NCBI RefSeq assembly: GCF_035984415.1
Contig: NZ_CP130720.1
Location: 6,448,001 to 6,512,000, forward strand
Reading direction: 5' to 3'
Source of the DNA: Streptomyces sp. NBC_01296
GTDB lineage: Bacteria; Actinomycetota; Actinomycetes; Streptomycetales; Streptomycetaceae
Length of the DNA stretch: 64,000 nucleotides
In this document: one piece after another, positions 25,742-33,401 of the stretch
How positions within the stretch are numbered: the first letter of the stretch is position 1
How the letters are laid out: each line of letters starts with the position of its first letter
The notes under the pieces: generated by a model
Seen by the model: only the letters and a program-made list of their open reading frames with translations
The model's database searches: none
What the model was told of the DNA's origin: nothing
Made by a program: the position numbers and the translations under genes

Positions 25742-26872
25742 GTGCGTACCGCCACAGCGACGGCCGCGGTCGTCGCCACCTCCCTCGTCGGTGCCGGTGC
25801 AGCCGCGGTCGCGGCCGGCCGGTACGCCGCCGACGCCGCCCTGCGGCACGGGCCCGGCCGCCCCCTGCCCGGCGAGCCCCGGCTCAGCGTCCACTCCGCC
25901 GGCTCCGGGCGGATCGTGCTGACCCGCTCGCTGGCCTCCCTGCGCCCCGGTACGTACGGACTCGCCGCCCCCGGGGTGCACGCCGTGGTCGGGCCCGTCC
26001 TCGAGGGAGCCGCGCCCGGCCCGGACACCGTCGTGCGCCGGCTCCTCGCCGTCACCCACGGCAGCCTCGAGCCCGGCACCCGGGTCGCCCTCACCCCCCA
26101 GGTCCATGCGGGCAACCCCCGCACCGCCCTCGGGCTCGACCATGCCGACGTGGACATCCCCGGCGAGCTCGGCGGGCTGCCCGCCTGGTTCGTGCCCGCC
26201 GCCCGCGACACCTGGGTGATCACCGTGCACGGGCTCGGTGCCGGCCGCGAGCACCCGATGGTGGTCATGCCCTTCCTGCACCGCCAGCGGATGCCCGTCC
26301 TCGACCTCGCCTACCGCGGCGACCTCGGCGCCCCTGCCTCACCGGACGGTCTCGGCCACCTCGGCGAGTCGGAATGGCGGGACGTGGACGCCGCCATCCG
26401 CTACGCCCTGCGCTACGGCGCCCGCCGGGTCGTCCTGCACGGCTGGTCCACCGGCGCCGCTATGGCCCTGTACGCCGCGGAGCGCTCGGCCCTCGCCGAC
26501 CGGATCTCCGGGCTCGTGCTGGACTCGCCGGTGCTCGACTGGCACGCCACCCTGCGGGCGCTCGTCGCCGCCCGCCGCACCCCGGCCCCGCTGGTGCCGC
26601 TCGCGGTGCGGGCCGCCGAGGGGAGCGCCGGGCTGCGCGCCGACCGCCGGGAGCCCGGAGCGGACCCCGCGGCGCTGCGCGTCCCCGTCCTGATCTTCCA
26701 CGGCCCGGACGACGCGCTCGCCCCCTGGGAGCCCTCCCGCCGGCTCGCCGCCGCCCGCCCCGACCTCGTCACCCTGAGGACCGTCCGCGAAGCCCCGCAC
26801 GGGGCGATGTGGAACGCCGACCCGGCCGGATACGAGGAAGCCCTGAGGCGCTTTCTCACCCCTCTTATGTGA
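25742..26872 (+). CDS. Alpha/beta hydrolase
   Basis: A 376-residue alpha/beta hydrolase with an N-terminal hydrophobic stretch (residues 7-26) that could anchor or export it. The catalytic triad is readable: nucleophile Ser236 in VLHGWSTGAAM, acid Asp323 or Asp324 in IFHGPDDALAPW, and His353 in EAPHGAMW. An oxyanion segment VHGLGAGREH is also seen. The GTG at 25742 follows TGGAG and starts the conserved part; the longer upstream frame runs through the intergenic dyad. It probably cleaves an ester or peptide; the substrate is unknown. Confidence 0.85.
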   Translation: MRTATATAAVVATSLVGAGAAAVAAGRYAADAALRHGPGRPLPGEPRLSVHSAGSGRIVLTRSLASLRPGTYGLAAPGVHAVVGPVLEGAAPGPDTVVRRLLAVTHGSLEPGTRVALTPQVHAGNPRTALGLDHADVDIPGELGGLPAWFVPAARDTWVITVHGLGAGREHPMVVMPFLHRQRMPVLDLAYRGDLGAPASPDGLGHLGESEWRDVDAAIRYALRYGARRVVLHGWSTGAAMALYAAERSALADRISGLVLDSPVLDWHATLRALVAARRTPAPLVPLAVRAAEGSAGLRADRREPGADPAALRVPVLIFHGPDDALAPWEPSRRLAAARPDLVTLRTVREAPHGAMWNADPAGYEEALRRFLTPLM

Positions 26873-26989
26873 AGGCCGTGTGCCGGACGGGACAGGGAGG
26901 GCGCATTCTCCCCGTATGTCCTCCCCGCGACCACCGATAATGGCTGGTTCCGTTTGGGCTTTCGGCCGGTGACGGGCGAGACTGCTTCC

Positions 26990-28510
26990 GTGACGTCCCG
27001 AAAGCCTGATGAGCAGTTGGCTCGCGACTCCAGACTCCGACTCGTCTCCCCGCGTTCCGTCGCCGCGGCCCGCAAGGCGGTGACCGACCGACGCGCCCGT
27101 ACCGCCTCCCGGCCCCCGGCGGGTACCCCGGCCACGGCCGAACTCGCGAACCGGGCCCGGGCCTCGCTCGCCGATGCCGTACGGCTCGCCCGCTGGGCCG
27201 AGCTCAACCTCGGCGCCGGCGGCGGAGGCCGCCCCGCCCCGGCGGGAGCGCTGCCCGCCCCCGATGTGGAACGGGCCGCCGCTGGACTGAACCTGACACA
27301 CGGGCAGATCCGGGTCGGCTGGGACCGCGCCCGGCTCGCCGGCCTCGTGGAAGTGCACGGCGGCCATGCCCGGCCCGGCTGGCGGCTGCGCGCCTGGGAC
27401 CGCGACGACACCGCCGTACTGCGCGGCTGGGTCGCGCTGTTCGACGCCTGGTCGCTGGTCCACCCGGCTCCCGCCGACATCGCGCCCGCGGTCGTCGCCG
27501 AGGTGGTCGAGGCGATGCCCCAACTGCTGTCCCTGCTCCAGCTGTCCGCCGGTCCCGTGACCGTGCCGGATCTGCTGGACCTGCTCGGCCAGCGGGTCAC
27601 CGAACTGCGCGACGAGCGGTGCGAGGTCCCCTACGACGCCCCGGCGCACGAGACTTCGCCGTCTGACGGGTTGGCAGCCACGGCCGACGCCGAGGCGACC
27701 GGCTCCGAGGCGGCCGGTCCCGGGGTGGCCGTCGCGGTCGCGGAGGCCGCCACCGCCACCGCCACCGCCACCGCCCACGCGGCGCCCGTTCCGCTCGCCC
27801 GGCTGCTGCGCTGGGCGCTCGGCGGACTCGCCGCCGTCGACGCCGTCACCCTCGGTCCCGCGCAGGCCGCCCTCACCCCGCTCGGCAGCTGGGCCGTCTG
27901 GGTCAAGCTCGAGCAGATCTGCGTCGCCGCGCAGAGCCCCGCCGGGAACATCGAGCAGTCCGCCGCCGCGATGCTGCACGGCTGCGCCCGGCTCACCCCG
28001 GGTCCGGCCCGCGCCGAGTACCAGGCCTGGCTCGCCGCCCGTCCCGTCGGCCACGCCGTCAGCGAGCTGCTGCACGCCGCCCGCGGCGAGGATGCCCTGC
28101 TGCGCGGCCTGGCCTTCGAGGCCCTGCGCGTGGTCGGCGCCCCGGCCGAAGCCGAGGTCCGCGCCGCCGTCCGCGACGCCGCCCTGCGGCCCTACGCCCT
28201 GCTCTGGCTCGCCGAGCACGACGGGGTGGATCCCGACGAGGCCCAGGACGTGCTCACCGCCGAGGAGTCGACCTGGCTCTGGGTGGACACCGCGGCCGCC
28301 ATCGCCGACCACGGCGAGGCCGACCTGCTGGCACGCCACCTCGACTCGGCCGTCCGCACCACCGTCCCGCGGCTGCTGGGCGAGGTCCGCGCGGTCGGCC
28401 ATCCGCGCACCGTTCAGGTTCTGGTCGCCCTGGCCGCCGCCCACCCGGACCCGGCCCTGGCCAAAGCGGTCCGCCGGGCCGCGTTCCAGGTCCACACCGG
28501 CGGCGCGTAG
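26990..28510 (+). CDS. Uncharacterised protein with N-terminal HTH-like part and helical-repeat C-terminus
   Basis: I do not recognise this 506-residue protein. Residues about 60-145 contain a helical segment and a winged-helix-like stretch (LTHGQIRVGWDRARLAGLVEVH). Residues 235-265 are a low-complexity Ala/Thr linker with repeated ACC-GCC codons (TATATATA). The remainder is mostly alpha-helical with HEAT-like pairs (ALRPYALLWLAEHDGVD, RTVQVLVALAAAHPDPALA). There is no signal peptide. The start is uncertain (GTG at 26990, or in-frame starts at 26954 or 26969). It may be a scaffold or regulatory protein; this is inference. Confidence 0.75.
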   Translation: MTSRKPDEQLARDSRLRLVSPRSVAAARKAVTDRRARTASRPPAGTPATAELANRARASLADAVRLARWAELNLGAGGGGRPAPAGALPAPDVERAAAGLNLTHGQIRVGWDRARLAGLVEVHGGHARPGWRLRAWDRDDTAVLRGWVALFDAWSLVHPAPADIAPAVVAEVVEAMPQLLSLLQLSAGPVTVPDLLDLLGQRVTELRDERCEVPYDAPAHETSPSDGLAATADAEATGSEAAGPGVAVAVAEAATATATATAHAAPVPLARLLRWALGGLAAVDAVTLGPAQAALTPLGSWAVWVKLEQICVAAQSPAGNIEQSAAAMLHGCARLTPGPARAEYQAWLAARPVGHAVSELLHAARGEDALLRGLAFEALRVVGAPAEAEVRAAVRDAALRPYALLWLAEHDGVDPDEAQDVLTAEESTWLWVDTAAAIADHGEADLLARHLDSAVRTTVPRLLGEVRAVGHPRTVQVLVALAAAHPDPALAKAVRRAAFQVHTGGA

Positions 28511-28535
28511 CGCCCGTAGGGGTACGTACGCAGGA

Positions 28536-28566
28536 ACGCGCCGCGGGTCTCAGACCTGCGGCGCGT
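28536..28566. terminator. Bidirectional hairpin between convergent genes
   Basis: ACGCGCCGC (28536-28544) pairs with GCGGCGCGT (28558-28566), and the inner GGTCT/AGACC arms continue the stem across a G-T wobble. It overlaps the last codons of the VOC gene and probably ends transcription from both sides. Confidence 0.65.
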
Positions 28567-28945
28567 ACGTCCCGAAGCTCCAGATGTTGCCCTCGGCGTC
28601 CCTGGCCGTGTAGTCGCGGGACCCGTAGTCCTGGTCGGTGGGCTCCATCAGGATCTCCACGCCGTGCTCCGCGGCCCGCCGGTGGTGGGCGTCCACATCG
28701 TCGACCACGACGTAGACCCCCGCGGGCCCGCCGCCCTCCATGGCCTTGTCGAAGACGCTGCCGGTGCCCTTGCTGCCCAGCATCACCAGGCCGTTGCCGT
28801 AGGCCAGTTCCGCGTGCATCACCGAGCCGTCCTCGCCCTCGTACACCGCGACCTGGCTGAAGCCGAAGGCCGCGGTCAGCAGCTTGATGGCCGCCTTCGC
28901 GTCGCGGTAACGCAGTGTGGGACAGATGGACGGAACGCCTGCCAT
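28550..28945 (-). CDS. VOC-superfamily (glyoxalase/bleomycin-resistance fold) protein
   Basis: A 131-residue single-domain protein with paired beta-alpha-beta-beta-beta units. PSICPTLRYRDAKAAIKLLTAAFGF is the first unit and VYVVVDDVDAHHRRAAEHGVEIL with YTARDAEGNIWSFGTY the second. The final DPEGxxWxFGTY-type end is typical of PhnB-like VOC proteins. The ATG at 28945 is favoured because GGGAG lies 8 nt upstream. It could be a small-molecule isomerase or binding protein; no substrate can be named. Confidence 0.87.
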   Translation of the reverse strand: MAGVPSICPTLRYRDAKAAIKLLTAAFGFSQVAVYEGEDGSVMHAELAYGNGLVMLGSKGTGSVFDKAMEGGGPAGVYVVVDDVDAHHRRAAEHGVEILMEPTDQDYGSRDYTARDAEGNIWSFGTYAPQV

Positions 28946-29005
28946 GACGACCACTCCCTCTCGTGACGGTGATCTGCGTCACAGCATGGCAGGCGCCATC
29001 GGCAG

Positions 29006-29896
29006 TCAGCGGAAGGTGTTGCACCGGGCCATGTCGCCCGTGCGGTACCCCTGGTAGAACCACTGCTGGCGCTGCTGGGCCGAGCCGTGCGTCCAGGACT
29101 CCGGGGTCACCCGGCCCTGGAACTTCTCCTGGATCCGGTCGTCGCCGACCGCGGCCGCCGCGTCCAGGCCGTCCCCGATGTCCTGGTCGGTGAGGCTCGT
29201 GATCAGCGGCCGGCCCGTGGACTCGTCCGGGGTCTTCGTCGCGTGGTGCGCCCACACCCCGGCGTAGCAGTCGGCCTGCAGTTCGACCTTGACCGCGTTG
29301 CTGTTCGCGCCCGGCTGTCCGCCCTGGGCCTTCTGCAGCGTTCCGGTCAGGTTCTGGATGTGGTGCCCGTACTCGTGGGCGACGACGTAGGCCTGGGCGA
29401 ACGGGCCGCCGCTCGCGCCGAACTTCGTCCTCAGGTCGTCGAAGAAGCCGAGGTCCAGGTAGACCCGCCGGTCGGCGGGGCAGTAGAAGGGGCCGACCGC
29501 CGAGGTGGCGGCCCCGCAGGCGGTGTTCACCCGGCCGGTGAAGAAGACCGTCGACGCCGGGGTGTACCGGCCGCCGCGCCGGGTGAACTCTTCCCTCCAG
29601 AAGTCCTGGGTGCTGTTGACGACCGCGACCAGCCGGCAGTCCTCCCGCGCGTTCGCGTCCCGCCCCTTCTTGCAGGACTGCTCCACCTGACTGACGGACG
29701 ACGAGGTCGCCACCGACTCCGGGTTCCCCGAGGACAGCCCCAGTTCGTCCGGGCCCACGCCGAAGAGCAGCCCGAGGACCAGTGCGATCAGGCCCGCGAT
29801 ACCGCCGCCGATCGTCGCCCGCCCGCCCGGGATGCGGCTGCCGCGCACGTCCTCGACCTCGGAAGTGTCCAGATCGGCGTCGTCGTCGAACTGCAT
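29006..29896 (-). CDS. Neutral zinc metallopeptidase (YpfJ/KPN_02809 family)
   Basis: A 296-residue membrane-anchored protein. A short polar N-terminus, one membrane helix (about residues 29-47) and a putative extracytoplasmic zinc-metallopeptidase domain are visible. The active site is HEYGH at 174-178 in YVVAHEYGHHIQNLTG, with ELQADCYAGVWA as the third-ligand region. Cysteines at 75, 87, 127 and 139 could form two disulfides. The ATG at 29896 (MQFDDDADLD) is the conserved family start. The substrate is unknown. Confidence 0.92.
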   Translation of the reverse strand: MQFDDDADLDTSEVEDVRGSRIPGGRATIGGGIAGLIALVLGLLFGVGPDELGLSSGNPESVATSSSVSQVEQSCKKGRDANAREDCRLVAVVNSTQDFWREEFTRRGGRYTPASTVFFTGRVNTACGAATSAVGPFYCPADRRVYLDLGFFDDLRTKFGASGGPFAQAYVVAHEYGHHIQNLTGTLQKAQGGQPGANSNAVKVELQADCYAGVWAHHATKTPDESTGRPLITSLTDQDIGDGLDAAAAVGDDRIQEKFQGRVTPESWTHGSAQQRQQWFYQGYRTGDMARCNTFR

Positions 29897-30082
29897 CCCG
29901 CACCGCCCTCGATTCCACGTGGCCGCCCTGCGGCGCATATCACCCGGTCCATCCTGATACGTGCCCGGGCCCATCGGGGTGGTCCGTGGGCCGAACGGGG
30001 GACCGGGCGGGGGGCCGGAAGAGGCACGGGCGGGGCGTGCGTCAAGGGCCGGACGCCCCCATAACCAGTTGCACACCCCCGG

Positions 30083-30095
30083 TAGAATGAATCCC
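30083..30095 (+). promoter_or_regulatory. Possible -10 element upstream of the ABC-F gene
   Basis: TAGAAT at 30083-30088 resembles a -10 hexamer and lies 7 nt before an ATG at 30096, so transcription could start at that ATG. A matching -35 at 17-18 nt is not obvious. Confidence 0.4.
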
Positions 30096-30119
30096 ATGGC
30101 AAATCTCCTCGCGGATTAG
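30096..30119 (+). CDS. Possible leaderless 7-codon leader peptide (MANLLAD)
   Basis: ATG-GCA-AAT-CTC-CTC-GCG-GAT-TAG lies between a -10-like TAGAAT and the ABC-F gene, whose GTG begins 60 bp after this stop. No ribosome-binding site precedes it, which fits a leaderless mRNA. Short ORFs of this type upstream of ABC-F genes can sense ribosome stalling. The evidence here is only position and spacing. Confidence 0.35.
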   Translation: MANLLAD

Positions 30120-30179
30120 CGGCGTCGAAGCATCGCGTCCTGCCCCCCTTCCGCCGTCCCCCCGCCCTGGAGTATTTCC

Positions 30180-31778
30180 GTGATCACCGCCACCGGCGTC
30201 GAGCTGCGCGCCGGCGCCCGCATCCTCATCGAGTCCGCCTCGTTCCGCATCGCCAAGGGCGACCGCATCGGCCTGGTCGGCCGCAACGGAGCGGGCAAGA
30301 CCACCCTCACCAAGTGCCTCGCCGGCGAGGGCCAGCCCGCCGCCGGCTCCATCACCCGCTCGGGTGAGGTCGGCTACCTCCCGCAGGACCCGCGCACCGG
30401 TGACCTGGACGTGCTCGCCCGCGACCGGATCCTGTCCGCCCGCGGCCTCGACGTCCTGCTCAAGAAGATGCGGATGAACGAGGAGCGCATCGCCACCGGC
30501 GCCGGCGCCACCCGCGAGAAGGCGCTCAAGCAGTACGAGCGCCAGGAGACCGAGTTCCTCACCAAGGGCGGCTACGCCGCCGAGTCCGAGGCCGCGACCA
30601 TCTCGGCCGCCCTCAGCCTCCCCGACCGGGTCCTCGGCCAGCCGCTGCACACCCTCTCCGGTGGTCAGCGCCGCCGCGTCGAGCTCGCCCGGATCCTCTT
30701 CTCGGACGCCGACACCCTGCTCCTCGACGAGCCGACCAACCACCTCGACGCCGACTCGATCGTCTGGCTGCGCGACTACCTGAAGAACTACCGCGGCGGC
30801 TTCGTCGTGATCTCCCACGACGTCGACCTGGTCGAGACCGTGGTCAACAAGGTCTTCTACCTGGACGCCAACCGCTCCCAGATCGATGTCTACAACATGG
30901 GCTGGAAGCTCTACCAGCAGCAGCGCGAGGCCGACGAGAAGCGCCGCAAGCGCGAGCGCCAGAACGCCGAGAAGAAGGCCGCGGCCCTGAACTCGCAGGC
31001 CGACAAGATGCGCGCCAAGGCCACCAAGACCGTCGCCGCGCAGAACATGGCCAAGCGCGCCGACCGGCTGCTCGCAGGCCTGGAGGCCGTCCGCGCCTCC
31101 GACAAGGTCGCCAAGCTCCGCTTCCCGGACCCGGCGCCCTGCGGCAAGACCCCGCTGACCGCCGAGGGCCTGTCGAAGTCGTACGGCTCCCTCGAGATCT
31201 TCACCGACGTCGACCTGGCCATCGACAAGGGCTCCCGCGTCGTCATCCTCGGCCTCAACGGCGCCGGCAAGACCACCCTGCTGCGCCTGCTCTCGGGCAC
31301 CGAGAAGCCGGACACCGGCGAGGTCACCCCGGGCCACGGCCTCAAGCTCGGCTACTACGCCCAGGAGCACGAGACGCTCGACCCCGAGCGCACGGTCCTG
31401 GAGAACATGCGCTCCGCCGCGCCCGACCTGGACCTGGTCGCCGTACGCAAGACGCTCGGCTCCTTCCTCTTCTCCGGGGACGACGTGGACAAGCCGGCCG
31501 GGGTCCTCTCCGGCGGCGAGAAGACCCGTCTGGCCCTGGCCACGCTGGTCGTCTCCTCGGCGAACGTGCTGCTGCTCGACGAGCCCACCAACAACCTCGA
31601 CCCGGCCAGCCGCGAGGAGATCCTGGGGGCGCTGCGCACGTACAAGGGCGCGGTCATCCTCGTCACGCACGACGAGGGCGCCGTCGAGGCGCTGGAGCCG
31701 GAGCGGATCATCCTGCTCCCGGACGGCGTCGAGGACCTGTGGGGCCCGGACTACCGGGACCTCGTCTCCCTCGCCTGA
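30180..31778 (+). CDS. ABC-F family ATPase
   Basis: A 532-residue soluble protein with two ABC domains and no membrane segments. The first has Walker A GRNGAGKTT (34-42), signature LSGGQRRR and Walker B LLLDEPTNHLD. The second has GLNGAGKTT, LSGGEKTRLA and LLLDEPTNNLD. The lysine/glutamate-rich linker between them (about 240-310) is the ribosome P-site tRNA-interaction arm of ABC-F proteins. ABC-F proteins act on the ribosome as translation factors or antibiotic-protection factors. This one looks like a housekeeping actinobacterial member; resistance function is not implied. The GTG at 30180 follows GGAG. Confidence 0.93.
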   Translation: MITATGVELRAGARILIESASFRIAKGDRIGLVGRNGAGKTTLTKCLAGEGQPAAGSITRSGEVGYLPQDPRTGDLDVLARDRILSARGLDVLLKKMRMNEERIATGAGATREKALKQYERQETEFLTKGGYAAESEAATISAALSLPDRVLGQPLHTLSGGQRRRVELARILFSDADTLLLDEPTNHLDADSIVWLRDYLKNYRGGFVVISHDVDLVETVVNKVFYLDANRSQIDVYNMGWKLYQQQREADEKRRKRERQNAEKKAAALNSQADKMRAKATKTVAAQNMAKRADRLLAGLEAVRASDKVAKLRFPDPAPCGKTPLTAEGLSKSYGSLEIFTDVDLAIDKGSRVVILGLNGAGKTTLLRLLSGTEKPDTGEVTPGHGLKLGYYAQEHETLDPERTVLENMRSAAPDLDLVAVRKTLGSFLFSGDDVDKPAGVLSGGEKTRLALATLVVSSANVLLLDEPTNNLDPASREEILGALRTYKGAVILVTHDEGAVEALEPERIILLPDGVEDLWGPDYRDLVSLA

Positions 31779-31814
31779 GGCTCGCCGGGGGTGCCCGGCG
31801 GACGCCCGGCGGGT

Positions 31815-31857
31815 TGATCCAGTTCCTTATGGATCATTCGGCTCAGGCGTGATCCAT
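31815..31857. promoter_or_regulatory. Cluster of three GATC sites forming two alternative stems
   Basis: TGATCC (31815-31820) can pair with GGATCA (31831-31836), while ATGGATCA (31829-31836) can instead pair with TGATCCAT (31850-31857); the two stems exclude each other. GATC occurs at 31816, 31832 and 31851, and GATCAT at 31832-31837. GATC, and especially GATCAT, is the reported recognition sequence of Gbn, which is encoded about 300 bp downstream. Confidence 0.5.
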
Positions 31858-31897
31858 CATCTGAGTGAGACGGTCTCGTACCTCTGCGTGCTGTACG

Positions 31898-31947
31898 ACG
31901 GCCCCGGCCGTGCCCGCCCGGGCATGCGGCCGGGGCCGTCTTTTTTC
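31898..31947 (+). terminator. Strong rho-independent terminator
   Basis: ACGGCCCCGGCC (31898-31909) pairs perfectly with GGCCGGGGCCGT (31928-31939), with extra GCCC/GGGC pairing inside, followed by CTTTTTTC. This is the clearest hairpin plus T-run in the window. It ends the ABC-F transcript or a small RNA from the 31780-31940 region and insulates the gbn gene. The 373-bp gap 31779-32151 has no convincing protein gene. Confidence 0.9.
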
Positions 31948-32108
31948 GGCGTCCGGCCCCTGACCTGGCGATTCCCGGTGAGGGTGAAGAAGTGTGACGG
32001 ACGTCATGCAGCGGAAGAGAAGATTCCGTTCTGCTGATGTGTCCACCGGTCGAGAAATGCCGTCGTACCGACCTTGCTGAATGGGTGGCCAGGAAGCCGG
32101 GGAGGGGT

Positions 32109-32114
32109 GATCAT
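32109..32114. promoter_or_regulatory. GATCAT site just upstream of gbn
   Basis: GATCAT, the preferred Gbn site as I recall it, lies 38 bp before the gbn start codon. This suggests that Gbn binds its own upstream region. Function inferred. Confidence 0.4.
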
Positions 32115-32151
32115 GAGAAGTCCAGAGCGCACTTCCCATGAGGAGGCACGG

Positions 32152-32373
32152 GTGGCCGAGACTCTGAAGAAGGGCAGCCGGGTAACCGGCGCCGCGCGCG
32201 ACAAGCTCGCGGCAGACCTGAAGAAGAAGTACGACTCCGGTGCGAGTATCCGGGCGCTGGCCGAGGAAACCGGCCGGTCCTACGGATTCGTCCACCGGAT
32301 GCTCAGCGAGTCCGGAGTCGTGCTGCGTGGTCGCGGTGGCGCGACGCGTGGCAAGAAGGCGGCTTCCGCCTGA
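32152..32373 (+). CDS. gbn: GATC-binding nucleoid-associated protein (SCO1839 homologue)
   Basis: A 73-residue basic protein that starts at the GTG after a perfect AGGAGG at 32141-32146. It consists of a short lysine-rich N-terminus, one helix-turn-helix (SIRALAEETGRSYGFVHRML, about residues 28-47) and a basic tail RGRGGATRGKKAASA. Length and sequence match what I recall of S. coelicolor SCO1839, named Gbn, a nucleoid-associated protein that binds GATC with preference for GATCAT and influences development. A longer start at 32113 is possible, but the 73-residue form matches the known protein. Confidence 0.85.
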   Translation: MAETLKKGSRVTGAARDKLAADLKKKYDSGASIRALAEETGRSYGFVHRMLSESGVVLRGRGGATRGKKAASA

Positions 32374-32534
32374 CCCGGAACCCTGGCCGTCAGGCCCGGG
32401 GCCGGGTGGAAGACGCTTGCCTGCCCACACCGCGGTTCCTTCGGTGACCCCCGGTCGGCCGTGTGGTCGATCGGGTGGTTACTGTGCAGTCACTTAGGCC
32501 GGGATTGCGGCCGACTGCACTCCGGAGGCACCAG

Positions 32535-33314
32535 ATGGCTCTGCTCGACAAGGACGGCGTACGGCTCACCGTGGACGACTCGGTCGCCACGGTGACACTG
32601 ACCAATCCGGCCAAGCGAAACGCTCAGTCCCCCGCGCTCTGGCGGGCGTTGACGGAGGCCGGAAGGTCGTTGCCGGGCACCGTCCGGGTCGTGGTGCTGC
32701 GCGGTGAGGGCAAGTCCTTCTCCGCCGGACTCGACCGGCAGGCGTTCACCCCCGAGGGTTTCGAGGGTGAGCCGTCCTTCCTCGATCTGGCGCGCGGTTC
32801 GGACGAACTGCTCGACTCGACCATTGCCGAGTACCAGGAGGCTTTCACCTGGTGGCGGCGCAACGACATCGTCTCCGTCGCCGCCGTGCAGGGGCATGCG
32901 ATCGGCGCCGGCTTCCAGCTCGCGCTGGCGTGTGACCTGCGAGTGGTCGCGGACGACGTGCAGTTCGCCATGCGCGAGACCAGCCTCGGCCTCGTGCCGG
33001 ACCTGGCGGGCACGCAGCCGCTGACCTCCCTGGTGGGCTACGCCCGCGCGCTCGAGATCTGCGCGACGGGCCGCGTCGTGCATGCCGAGGAGGCGGAGCG
33101 GGTCGGACTGGCCAACCTGGTCGTGCCGGCCGATGAGCTCGACGCGGCGGTGCAGGACCTCACGACGGCGCTGCTGGCTCCGCCGCGGGACGCCGTGGTC
33201 GAGACGAAGGCGCTGCTCCGCGATGCGGTGTCCCGCCCGTACGACGACCAGCGCTCGGCGGAACGTGCCGCCCAGGCCCGCCGCCTGCGCGACCTGGCCG
33301 GCCTTTCGGACTGA
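32535..33314 (+). CDS. Enoyl-CoA hydratase/isomerase family protein
   Basis: A 259-residue crotonase-fold protein. The CoA-binding and oxyanion segments are LRGEGKSFSAGLDRQAF (about 58-74) and AVQGHAIGAGFQLALACDLR (about 118-137); FAMRETSLGLVPDLAGTQPL follows. The GHAIGAG glycine loop is intact, and a Glu in the MRETSLGLVPD segment could serve as one catalytic acid. The ATG at 32535 has GGAGG 8 nt upstream. It probably acts in fatty-acid or branched-chain acyl-CoA degradation; the exact reaction is not determinable. Confidence 0.9.
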   Translation: MALLDKDGVRLTVDDSVATVTLTNPAKRNAQSPALWRALTEAGRSLPGTVRVVVLRGEGKSFSAGLDRQAFTPEGFEGEPSFLDLARGSDELLDSTIAEYQEAFTWWRRNDIVSVAAVQGHAIGAGFQLALACDLRVVADDVQFAMRETSLGLVPDLAGTQPLTSLVGYARALEICATGRVVHAEEAERVGLANLVVPADELDAAVQDLTTALLAPPRDAVVETKALLRDAVSRPYDDQRSAERAAQARRLRDLAGLSD

Positions 33315-33337
33315 CCTGCGGGGCGAGCGCGGTGCCA

Positions 33338-33371
33338 GGGGGCTCCGCCGGCTACGGCCGGGGGTGCCCCC
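33338..33371. terminator. Inverted repeat between convergent genes
   Basis: GGGGGC (33338-33343) and GCCCCC (33366-33371) with additional GC pairing inside form a hairpin between the crotonase gene and the convergent oxidoreductase gene. It is weaker than the other terminators in the window. Confidence 0.4.
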
Positions 33372-33401
33372 AGCGCCTCGAACGCCGACGGGTCTGATGC
33401 G

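Noticed and set aside
31849..32037. A 62-codon ORF upstream of gbn
   Set aside because: It reads straight through the strong terminator hairpin and T-run at 31898-31947, has no ribosome-binding site and no recognisable product.
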